Shown here: piece by piece, positions 57,511 to 64,000 of the stretch | Numbering within the stretch: the first letter of the stretch is position 1 | Layout: every line of letters begins with the position of its first letter | From: Branchiostoma floridae | Taxonomy: Eukaryota; Chordata; Leptocardii; Amphioxiformes; Branchiostomatidae | Assembly (NCBI RefSeq): GCF_000003815.2 | Contig: NC_049995.1 | Coordinates: forward strand, 3,092,788-3,156,787 | Reading direction: 5' to 3' | Length of the DNA stretch: 64,000 nt | Notes under the pieces: generated by a model | The model's input: the letters and a program-made list of their open reading frames with translations, nothing else | Database searches by the model: none | Told to the model about the DNA's origin: nothing | Program-made: the position numbers and the translations under genes

Positions 57511-58360
57511 CACACACACACACAAACATCTGTAATAGTTTGAAGCCCCTTTGTTTTTCTTCTATCATCTGAACATATTTCACCGTGTAAGAATGACTTG
57601 TAGACCTCATCACTCATCACAGAACTCGCATTACCATGCGTTTTTACTTTAAGGGTCAGACCATCTGACCAAAATGACTCTTTAAGCCCAAACAGACACC
57701 CTGTATATCATCGACACACACCTAGAAGCCTCTAGGATATAGGTATAACATATCTCAACTCCCGTGGGGAATTTCTAGCACGATCTGTTACCGATATTCA
57801 CTGTAGACTCGGCGGCCCAAAAGAGCTTTGCTACCGAAGCCTGTATAATCTCTTCACGGATGCTTAGAATTTCAAACATCTGTCAATCTACTAGGACGAT
57901 TTTTCATACCATTCATGCGTAGAAATGTGACAGTTTAGAACATCCTTAGAACACAATTTTGAAGACTTATCAACATGGGTTGTGTCAGTATTTTTTCTTT
58001 CTTTGAGAATGACACAATATACCAGGTGGTCATCGCACAAGGGGTACAGTATTCAGACTACCGGAAAGATTAGCTTTTCGACCCCGTTTGGAATTTCTCG
58101 CTGTGTTGTGGTCAAGTTCAAAGATGGATACCATGCTGCCCCTAACCTCGGAGCATCTCGGCCACCGGACGCTGAACAGACCGAATAGAATCCACACGTA
58201 AAGTGACTATGCTTTAACAACTAAGACAAAACTGCCAATGCTTTAACAACTAGGGACACAGACAATGGTAAAACATTATAAGTTTATAAAACGTACCTCC
58301 TTCGCATGATTTCACTAGTAGGAGAGCGTAGAGGTACAAGCACAGTGCCTGGTTCGCCAT
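42042..58360 (-). CDS. SRCR-WSC-CUB type I membrane receptor (Kremen-like)
   Basis: Nine exons join in frame (1,524 bases, 507 codons plus TGA): 58297-58360, 49188-49202, 46871-46998, 45466-45661, 44650-44952, 43852-44175, 43357-43461, 42877-42973 and 42042-42333. The order is signal peptide, group A SRCR, WSC, CUB, short stalk, TM helix, cytoplasmic tail. WSC followed by CUB and one TM helix is the arrangement of Kremen, the Dickkopf co-receptor that removes LRP5/6 from the Wnt pathway; there a kringle comes first, here an SRCR. It acts at the cell surface. Either a Kremen relative that swapped its first domain or an independent scavenger-type receptor. The 15-base second exon is the least certain; without it the frame is still open. 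Confidence 0.82.
42877..42973 (-). CDS. Receptor exon: transmembrane helix
   Basis: 97 bases, phase 1 to 2, acceptor TTTTGCAG, donor GTGCGT. It encodes [20 protein letters not shown] then [11 protein letters not shown], a single TM helix closed by a basic stop-transfer end (TKR after splicing). Confidence 0.88.
43357..43461 (-). CDS. Receptor exon: extracellular stalk
   Basis: 105 bases, phase 1-1, acceptor CACACACAG, donor GTATGT. It encodes [20 protein letters not shown] and [15 protein letters not shown], linking CUB to the membrane. NRT and NES are N-glycosylation sites. Its first part is the founder of a degenerate tandem repeat at 43432-43805. Confidence 0.7.
43432..43805. repeat. Minisatellite that copies the stalk exon's acceptor end
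   Basis: Four to five diverged units start CTCGTTATACACAGTGG (about 43432, 43506, 43617, 43688 and 43751). Most also hold GGTTAAGAGCTG. The unit copies the 5' end of the stalk exon with its splice acceptor and the adjoining intron. Confidence 0.75.
43852..44175 (-). CDS. Receptor exon: CUB domain
   Basis: 324 bases, phase 1-1, acceptor ACTCCAG, donor GTCAGT. It encodes [53 protein letters not shown] and [28 protein letters not shown] and the CTWTI strand are CUB hallmarks. Only three cysteines are seen where classic CUBs have four. N-glycosylation sites NLT and NYT are present. Confidence 0.9.
44650..44952 (-). CDS. Receptor exon: WSC domain
   Basis: 303 bases, phase 1-1, acceptor TTTTTTCAG, donor GTAAGG. 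It encodes [50 protein letters not shown] and [18 protein letters not shown]. It has eight cysteines and the ECFCG and QVCGG-type motifs of WSC domains, thought to bind carbohydrate. Confidence 0.92.
45466..45661 (-). CDS. Receptor exon: SRCR domain, second half
   Basis: 196 bases, phase 0 to 1, acceptor CATTTCTAG, donor GTAGGG. It encodes [40 protein letters not shown] and [16 protein letters not shown]. With the first half there are six cysteines, and the domain is split by an intron; both are marks of group A SRCR. Confidence 0.9.
45800..45945 (+). repeat. Fragment of the GGGCCCCCTAGCGGC family
   Basis: CTGAACATGCTATGGTCCCG, GATAGCTCTTGTACTC and TTGGGCCCCCTAGCGGCTAG occur in the same order as in the element at 40800-41870. 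It lies in a receptor intron. Confidence 0.6.
46600..46850. repeat. Tandem duplication of about 130 bases
   Basis: Two diverged units: AAATGCACGATCGGTCTACA at 46600 and AAATGTACGATAGGTCTACA near 46733. Both continue through GTCAAAGAGTAG, TACATTTCAC and AAGCTGTT. It sits just downstream of the first SRCR exon. No coding potential. Confidence 0.65.
46871..46998 (-). CDS. Receptor exon: SRCR domain, first half
   Basis: 128 bases, phase 1 to 0, acceptor TTCTGCTCAG, donor GTAGGT. It encodes [20 protein letters not shown] and [15 protein letters not shown], the start of an SRCR domain. Confidence 0.88.
47000..48094. other. Receptor first-intron sequence, nothing recognised
   Basis: Intron between the microexon and the first SRCR exon. 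Only short unsupported frames are seen. Confidence 0.35.
48095..48995. mobile_element. Long inverted-repeat element
   Basis: Imperfect arms of about 145 bases (48095-48245 and 48853-48995) share GCCTCCACCAG / CTGGTGGAGGC at the outside and TGGTAGCAAAACTCC / GGAGTTTTGCTACCA at the inside. A second inverted pair (48536-48613 against 49018-49095, with GGGAGGCCAT) overlaps it. Probably a fold-back transposon or nested copies. No transposase is visible. Confidence 0.65.
49188..49202 (-). CDS. Receptor 15-base microexon
   Basis: A long pyrimidine tract and TTTGCCAG precede 15 bases (DFRHR in frame), then the donor GTAAGG. Phase 1-1, so it can be included or skipped without changing the frame. Confidence 0.45.
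49399..49498. other. Assembly gap (100 N)
   Basis: A run of N inside the first intron of the receptor gene. Confidence 0.99.
49499..49845. repeat. CT-rich tandem repeat of about 100 bases
   Basis: Four copies of a unit with ACGTATTTGATAGACCAGAT followed by CT-rich sequence and CTCACTCTCAAAA. It starts at the gap, which probably broke in this array. Confidence 0.7.
49960..50395. repeat. Mixed direct and inverted duplication
   Basis: GTGATTTATATCGTTAGTAG with GACAAGGTGA and CAGCGTATCAA recurs about 330 bases further on in the same orientation. GACTCTCACTGCAATTGGGG with CACCGGTGCG recurs inverted at 50240-50288. Confidence 0.55.
50400..51300. other. Intron sequence, nothing recognised
   Basis: Part of the long first intron of the receptor gene. 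No motif, repeat unit or supported exon seen. Confidence 0.35.
51318..51412. repeat. (CT)n microsatellite
   Basis: CT-rich simple repeat with interruptions, including CTATCT units. Confidence 0.85.
52091..53008. repeat. Dispersed direct duplication
   Basis: A block of about 100 bases (GAGAGAAATCTTTTTCTTGA, GGAGCGTGTATAGGACGGAC, CAGCTTGAAGAAACCATA) occurs at 52091-52190 and again at 52910-53008 in the same orientation, with A/G-rich DNA between. Part may be a segmental duplication. Confidence 0.65.
53353..54052. mobile_element. Non-autonomous DNA transposon with about 30-base inverted ends
   Basis: TAGAGTCCATTCCAAGACAC at 53353 is matched by its reverse complement ending at 54052, with CATGAGGG / CCGCATG just inside. 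The 700-base interior is AT-rich and non-coding. Confidence 0.7.
54053..55086. other. Intron, AT-rich, with a repeat fragment
   Basis: No gene. GGACAGCATAACTGGAGAAG near 54500 is a weak relative of the opening block of the GGGCCCCCTAGCGGC family. Confidence 0.35.
55087..55264. mobile_element. MITE with CTCCAAGCAGAGG ends
   Basis: CTCCAAGCAGAGGTTCGGCTC and a near-reverse complement (GAGCCAAACCTCTGCTAGGAG less its loop) bound about 178 bases. The ends match the MITE at 14581-14697, but the interior differs. Confidence 0.65.
55735..55925. repeat. (CT)n/(CA)n microsatellite
   Basis: About 190 bases of CT repeats with a short (CA)n block at 55860. Confidence 0.9.
56160..56340 (-). repeat. Interspersed element shared with 26495-26645
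   Basis: ACTGTCGTATTGAGGTCACC, AGACCCTTGCGATTTAG, GCAATTGGCTG and CCCACCCAATAACAATAG are the reverse of the blocks at 26495-26645. Confidence 0.55.
56343..56740. repeat. Tandem duplication of about 191 bases
   Basis: Two units start AGCCTTG at 56343 and 56534. Both hold TTTAACTACCGTATC, ACTCCCATTCTAC, GACGTGTAACAACATGTTAA and CTCTCTAGCCAGACTAATAC. Confidence 0.75.
56872..56971. other. Assembly gap (100 N)
   Basis: A run of N in the first intron of the receptor gene. Confidence 0.99.
57435..57525. repeat. (CA)n microsatellite
   Basis: About 90 bases of nearly pure CA. The His/Thr or Val/Cys open frames here are artefacts. Confidence 0.95.
58297..58360 (-). CDS. Receptor exon 1: signal peptide
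   Basis: The start ATG at 58360 has G at -3 and G at +4. It encodes [20 protein letters not shown] plus Gly and one base before the donor GTACGT. The hydrophobic run [11 protein letters not shown] is a signal peptide core. It was found by reading between exons; too short for an ORF scan. Confidence 0.75.
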
Positions 58361-59599
58361 TTCAGGAAGCAATTCGTCACAGACGCTGAAAGAGAGCCGT
58401 TTTGCTTTTCTTCTGCGTAGCACTCAGCGGCCTTGTTGTTGTTCAATGGAGACCGTCGACGAAAGTGATTTCTCTTCTTCGGCTTGCCCCGTAGTGATCT
58501 CTTAGAGCATGTGGTTTGAATCAGCTTCTGTGGGCGATGCTCCAAAGACAAGAAGCTGATACGCTACTGTCCTTGATAACGAGTTTTCTGCACCTCAGTC
58601 AGAGATCTCGAGACAAGTGGTTGTGTGGGAATCGAACCAGTGTCCAGGCGGTGAAGAATCTCTCTTTCCACCGTAGGTGGCACCGTAATGACCGACTACT
58701 CTGTCACACGACTCCCCTTTATAAATGATTCGGGAGGAAATTTGAATCGGGGGTGTGCGGTCTTGCGTGGAACGACGGGATGACAACTCTCTTTACATCA
58801 GGAAGCTACGCGTGACTTATGGGGGCTTAGCTGAGGTAAAAGCCGCTATGGGGTCTCCTCTTCATCAGACAGCGTCGAGATCTTATCAGACGACACATGC
58901 ATAATCTCTAGCCTGATGACAACTCTCTCGAATCTCTGTGTTGTTTGTTGCTTGATATGCCGTTTACAGAAGATACGAGACAAAGAAAGCACTTAGAGAT
59001 CGTTTTGCTGCCGTCACGGTCGCTTGCAAACGCAAAGTCTTGGCAAGTTCCGGAACGAATGAATCTGTGGATTAGCGTGGGTTTAAGCACGATCGCGAGC
59101 CGAGGAAATTAAGAAAAGGAAAAAGAATCCTGAGCATCAGGAAATTCTATATTACTGACCGGTAGTTTTGTTTCAGGGACTCCAATTTGACCCTAATGCC
59201 TCTAAATTGGATTTTAACAACATCGGCTTCGTTTGGGGAGGAATTGCACAGTGTAATTTCGTACCCCAGGGAAGCAATACAGATAGTAGAAAATAAATCG
59301 TATATTTGCCTTTCAGAAGATTATACGAACTTGCTTTAGCTTCAATATATATCAAACTTCAAAAATTGACATTTAGAGATCATAACATGTACAAGGACAC
59401 GTTTCTGTTGTAATATGATACCCTTGTCATTTCATTTCGGCTTTTAGTCCAATTCTAGAGGATCTCAGTCGCAATCTTTCTGAATCATTTATACAGACGA
59501 TAAAACATAATGGGGTCGTTTCCACCAAATAGTCTGCAGTGATTTGATTTGTTTCAAATACCGCATTAATGCGGGTCGGGAAGATATGCAAAATGTGTG
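58361..59599. other. Upstream region of the receptor gene
   Basis: It should contain the 5' UTR and promoter of the minus-strand receptor. A TTTCAG at about 58393 may be the acceptor of a 5' UTR intron. No other gene is seen. Confidence 0.3.
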
Positions 59600-60085
59600 C
59601 ACATGGGACCTTACCTCTGTAAGGTTAGAAATGTGTCAAATATGGGGGAGGGGGGCAGGAACATTTGAGGTACTATGTTATGATAAATTCAATAAATTTC
59701 TCGCGAAAGCGTGGTGATTGAGTCAAATTTCTAGCTCTTTCTTGGCCATCGTTGGATCACATGGGACCTTGCCTCTGTAAGGTTAGAAATGTGTCAAATA
59801 TGGGGGAGGGGGGCAGGAACATTTGAGGTACTGTATTATGATAAATTCAATAAATTTCTCGCGAAAGCGTGGCGTGATTGAGTCAAATTTCTAGCTCTTT
59901 CTTGGCCATCGTTGGATCACATGGGACCTTGCCGCTGTAAGGTTATAAATGTGTCAAATATGGGGGAGGGGGGCAGAAACATGATGGGACTGTGATATGA
60001 CCTTCAATGATGAATTCAATAAATTTCTCGCGCCTTGAAAGTGTGGTGATTTAGTCAACTCTCTAACCCTTTTATATTCATTGTT
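59600..60085. repeat. Three tandem copies of a 158-160-base unit
   Basis: Units begin CACATGGGACCTT at 59600, 59758 and 59918. Each has AAATGTGTCAAATATGGGGG, AATAAATTTCTCGCG and TTTCTAGCTCTTTCTTGGCC (lost in the third). The first two are almost identical, the third more diverged. Confidence 0.9.
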
Positions 60086-60162
60086 GTATTATTCTTAAGG
60101 GCTGTTTCCAAGTGGGGGTTTTAATAGCAGGGTTTTAAAACAATCGCTGTTAGGTGGCCGTT

Positions 60163-60355
60163 ATACCCCCCTCACATTTAGGCGAAAATCGATCGGACGA
60201 CGAGTCTGCGAGCACTAAATTACGAGGAGGCATGACCCTGACGGGAAGGGGGGGAACTCTGCCATTTCTTCGTCGGCAGCAGGGTCATGCCTCCTCGTAA
60301 TTTAAAGCTCGCAGACTCGTCGTCCGATCGATTTTCGCGAATGTGAGGGGGGTAT
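60163..60355. mobile_element. Near-perfect long hairpin (MITE)
   Basis: Arms of about 77 bases with a 39-base loop. The left arm has GAAAATCGATCGGACGACGA and TTACGAGGAGGCATGACCCT; the right arm is their reverse complement. The arms differ at only a few positions. Confidence 0.88.
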
Positions 60356-61039
60356 TATGGTCTTGAATAGCGAGAGATTTAACAAGATAGCTTGTTAAAT
60401 TTCGTTTTCTTTCTTCAGCGGTAAAGGTAATTCCTAGATCGAAAACTACTTAACCGAAGACCTGAACTAAGATCAGATTCGTCTCTGAAACTATATTCAC
60501 TTCTTAACAGCAAGCTGAAAAATGAGAACACACAGAAGACATGAAAAATTTTAAATGTGACAAAATGTACAAATTGAAACTTTATGAACTAGTAGGTCAG
60601 GATCGGTCTAAAATGAACATAAAAAATGTGAAAAAAATGGTTAATTACAAAAGCCTTATTCAGCGTCTTTGAAACAACGCCGACTAACTGCAACAGTTAG
60701 GCCCAGTGGAGATTTGATAACGGTCCAACGTTTATTGAATTACCTCGCAAGAATTCAACTTAAGGCGCAAAACTATGCCTGCTATGTAGAACAATTATTG
60801 GCGGGAAATTAAAGACATGAGTGACTTACATACCATAAATTCTATATAGATTAGATGCTACTAATCGACTGATGTAATATTATACATTACCTTTCGTTTT
60901 AGCTTACATTGGAACCAATAGTCAAGATCGACCAACGAAGTAAGAGAAGGACTCAAATTTATGTCGTACGTAAGTGAAACATTTATGGTTTTGTGAATTT
61001 CAAGTTTAATTTATCGTTGTGAACTTCTCAAAAGATAAA

Positions 61040-61105
61040 GACAGAGAGAGAGTGTGAGAGAGAGAGAGAGTGAGAGAGAGAGAGAGAGAGAGGGAGAGAG
61101 AGGGA

Positions 61106-61161
<56 letters not shown>
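61040..61161. repeat. (GA)n microsatellite
   Basis: About 120 bases of GA-rich simple repeat. Confidence 0.95.
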
Positions 61162-61478
61162 ACTGGTTTATTTGATAAACACACAATGTCAGATACTAGA
61201 TGGTAGTCCGAAGATGGTAGTTCGAAGATGGTAGTCCGAAGTATGACATGCTTGAAGTTTTCACAGAATTGAGGTCAGCAACAAGGATATTATACACGGT
61301 ATACCTCTCACAAGACTTGAAATTCGAAAGAGGTCCTTCGCAATAATGATACTGAAGGCGTGGAAGGAACTTGTTGATGTTGTGAACCAGAGTAGTGTGA
61401 ACAGCTTCAAGAACAGGAGTTACAGCGAAGCCCGTGCATGACGGAGGGATCGACAGTGGGATATATGGGGGAATACAG

Positions 61479-61553
61479 CTAGCCTGGGTACCATCCCGTT
61501 TCTAACGTGGCTTCTAACACTTCCTCCGGTAGAAAAAGGATGGTACGCAGGCT
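61479..61553. mobile_element. Short fold-back element
   Basis: CTAGCCTGGGTACCATCC pairs with GGATGGTACGCAGGCTAG around a spacer of about 38 bases. Confidence 0.6.
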
Positions 61554-62420
61554 AGAATACAGCCTTTGTGGTTCAGGTAAATTAAGATAAAAAATCATTT
61601 CAAATCATTTTCCGTCACTGGGACCAATCTGCACCCAGCCAAGCGAGAGCAAATTTGCATACATACCAAGACACATGGAGAGAAAACAAGAACGACTAAA
61701 AGAAGGATATTACAAACATATAAGTTTTTTCGCATCTTATTAGATCATAACTTCAGAAGTACGTGCGTAGCTTTAGGCTTTAGATTATGTACATTTTCTG
61801 TGGGAATTGGTGACTGAAAATCGAGTCATGTGCATGTGCTTATACATGTGCATACTAGAAAATAAGTCGTAAATTTGTCTTTTAGAAGATCATAAAAAGA
61901 GTACATTGGAAACACTATGCGTGTATTTGTCATCTCATTAAAAGTAACTTGTCCAAAACTATTTTATGTAACTGTAAAGATTGAGAGAACAAAATCTAAG
62001 ATTTTTCTCTCCTCCCTATCAAATTGCCACACAGGTCAAGCACCTTTGGGTATTGGCTCATGCGTACTATGTAATATAATTGGTGGCGGGAAATTGTTGA
62101 CGTCATATGTGGCCTACATTCCATAGATATCTACAACATTCATAGTATTGTTGAATATTGTTACATATTAACAGTATAGGTTTGGCGTTTTGCGTGACAA
62201 GGGCTAAACAGGCACAATAAACCAACCAAACAGCTAGCTACATTTATGCAATTACCAAGAAGCGAGAGAAAGTCGAATATGTATGATTGTTTCCATTGTT
62301 ACATACGTACATATGATCCTTACCATGTGAACTGTACTTAGCTCAGTGGGGCAAAAATGAGCAATAAAGGTCTTCTTTCATTATGGAACCCGTTTTCTAT
62401 TTTTTTTTTGTTCACCCGTT

Positions 62421-62798
62421 TTGTACGCCTTTTGTGCACCACCATTTTGTATCCACTACCCCATTTGTCAAATACACCCTAAAAGGTCACGACAACTCCC
62501 GCCCGGTCACTTCATTTCTCTCAATGAACAGTCTTTGTTATCTTTCACAGTGACAAATGGTCAATTGGTCAGCACGAACACTGGTCATTTCGCCGCTTAC
62601 TGGCCCCTACATACGTTGGGCCATCACAAAACTCAGAAATGGCTATCACAAATTCAGCATAGAAACCGGCTGATCCCAAAAAAGGTTTGTCCATTCTGTC
62701 CAGAGCTAATTGAAAACGAATGTCACTGTTTAATTGTTTGCCCCAAATATTCTGAACTCAGCGATCTAGCAAAATACGAGTATGAGTTAGATGTTTAG
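62421..62798 (+). mobile_element. LINE C-terminal fragment with CCHC knuckle
   Basis: The open frame carries FAAYWPLHTLGHHKTQKWLS and CPFCPELIENECHCLIVCPK. The pattern C-x2-C-x8-H-x4-C is the cysteine/histidine knuckle found at the C-terminus of many non-LTR reverse transcriptases. The RT domain itself is absent. Confidence 0.6.
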
Positions 62799-62989
62799 AT
62801 CTATATAATTCAGAACATATATCAACACAGACGGTTTTGGAATATCTTGGGTCCTCAAAATGGTCGTTTCGTGGTTCGTTAAATGCGACACCTAGCGGAA
62901 ATTTTGGTAACGGCATGCTCTCTAAAGATATGACTTCTGTGTTTCCAGATACTGGCAATAGACGTCAATTACAGAATTTGGATATTATT

Positions 62990-63335
62990 GTTACCTTTGC
63001 CAGAATGGCTAAGGTTTTATTTTCGGTCCTGTCGTGTGTTTTCCCCCTGTTTGTGAACAGCATAACTCGAGAAGACTGCGACGGATGCAGCTGATATTTG
63101 ATGGGTGGGTAGGGGTCTGAAAAACGAAGGGGGAGTTCGATAATGGGCCCCCTAGCGGCATGCTAAGGTACTGCAGCGGAACCTCCATGTTTGATATCTC
63201 GCGTTCTGGACATGCTGCGGTCGTGATTTTTGAGCGGTAGGGAGCCCTTAAAGCAGAGAGTGATTGCTGTGAGTTTGGGCCCCCTAGCGGCCTTGTTGGA
63301 AGTGCAGGCGCCGGTTTACTTGCAAACTTTTGTCT
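62990..63335 (+). repeat. GGGCCCCCTAGCGGC-family fragment
   Basis: GCCAGAATGGCTAAGGTTTT, GTGAACAGCATAACTCGAGA, ATGGGCCCCCTAGCGGCATG and TTGGGCCCCCTAGCGGCCTT occur in the same order as at 27010-27300. Confidence 0.65.
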
Positions 63336-63347
63336 GCGGACAGCATA

Positions 63348-63497
63348 ACTCGTTATTCCTGCAACCTATGATCCACTGCTCACCGGGTCACGTGTTCTAT
63401 CTGCATAACGTGACCTCACGGCAACTCGTTATTCCTGCAACCTATGATCCACTGCTCACCGAGTCACGTGTTCTATCTGCATAACGTGACCTCACGG
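63348..63497. repeat. Near-perfect 75-base tandem duplication
   Basis: Two copies starting AACTCGTTATTCCTGCAACC (63348 and 63423) differ at about one base. A recent duplication. Confidence 0.9.
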
Positions 63498-64000
63498 CAG
63501 CAGTGTATTGTTCATTCCTTGACAAAGACCGGTGCTGTTCAGTCGAAAATTTGGGAGGGTCCAATTTTTGCGTTGGATTTTACAATTCAGCCAGGTTCAA
63601 CAATGACTTCTACCAACGCAGATGAACTTTCAAGTTGTTACTAACGTTACTGTTTTTCATCGGGTGGGCCGACTACTCCAGGTGTTGGATCTTAAGAAGC
63701 ATATACATGTACGTATATCATTTTTCTTTTCTCTTTTTTTCTAAGATTTCACTCAAATATAAGATTACAACAAATGAAACCCAGCTCGTTTTAAACCTAA
63801 AACGCATGATATTTTTTAATTCGATTATATAGATATACATACATTTACAAACACATTCAGTAATTGGCTTCCATCTAGAGGGGGGGGGGTCCGACTCATA
63901 ATAAAACACTAAGAACCAACGACAAATTCTCTCAGTCCAGATGTAGAACTGCTCGTCTCGCAAACAGCGCCTTGCCTTACTATGTAAAGCTCCTGAACAA

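Noticed and set aside
57268..57620. His/Thr-rich and Val/Cys-rich open frames
   Set aside because: They translate a (CA)n microsatellite.
58615..58720. A tRNA gene on the minus strand (GGTTCGATTCC)
   Set aside because: The B-box is good, but no A-box at the right spacing and no cloverleaf could be drawn.

Overview
The window is eukaryotic. Coding sequence is split into short exons with GT-AG introns in consistent phases. It is crowded with non-LTR retrotransposon fragments, tRNA-derived SINEs, fold-back and terminal-inverted-repeat elements and microsatellites, and five runs of N mark assembly gaps. The heavily shuffled death-fold, TIR, ROCO and TPR immune-type domains, together with an SRCR-WSC-CUB receptor, point to an invertebrate deuterostome, most likely a lancelet (Branchiostoma). 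This assignment is inference from domain content, not from a database match.

Layout. (1) 2385-6485, plus strand: a four-exon gene for a divergent eIF5A-like protein of 149 residues with the hypusine-site motif GKHG. It has a LINE fragment in intron 2 and a fold-back element in the 3' UTR. (2) 9563-38207, minus strand: about 23 exons encoding, in order, TPR-like helices, a bacterial-type DUF294 nucleotidyltransferase with its helical partner domain, 15 full 44-residue TPRs, a Roc GTPase, COR, CARD, TIR, Death, ZU5-UPA (FIIND-like) and a GT4 glycosyltransferase. From 25778 down to 12493, 18 exons join in frame with no phase conflict. The join from TPR to Roc and the join from UPA to glycosyltransferase are less certain, so this could be one gene of about 3,300 codons or two to three adjacent genes. 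(3) 42042-58360, minus strand: a nine-exon type I membrane receptor (signal peptide, group A SRCR, WSC, CUB, stalk, one TM helix, Tyr/Pro-rich tail; 507 codons before the stop). It resembles Kremen with an SRCR domain in place of the kringle.

The rest is introns and intergenic DNA. Intergenic and intronic repeats include a deleted Tigger-like DNA transposon (31760-33784, TA flanks), LINE remnants at 4535-5326, 30148-31660 and 62421-62798, three tRNA-derived SINEs, several palindromic MITE-like elements, and a widespread family marked by GGGCCCCCTAGCGGC with nearby ATGCAAAT octamers. The main biological interest is the composite nucleotidyltransferase-TPR-ROCO-CARD-TIR-Death-FIIND-glycosyltransferase locus. 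It looks like a multi-effector innate immune or cell-death sensor with enzymatic domains at both ends.
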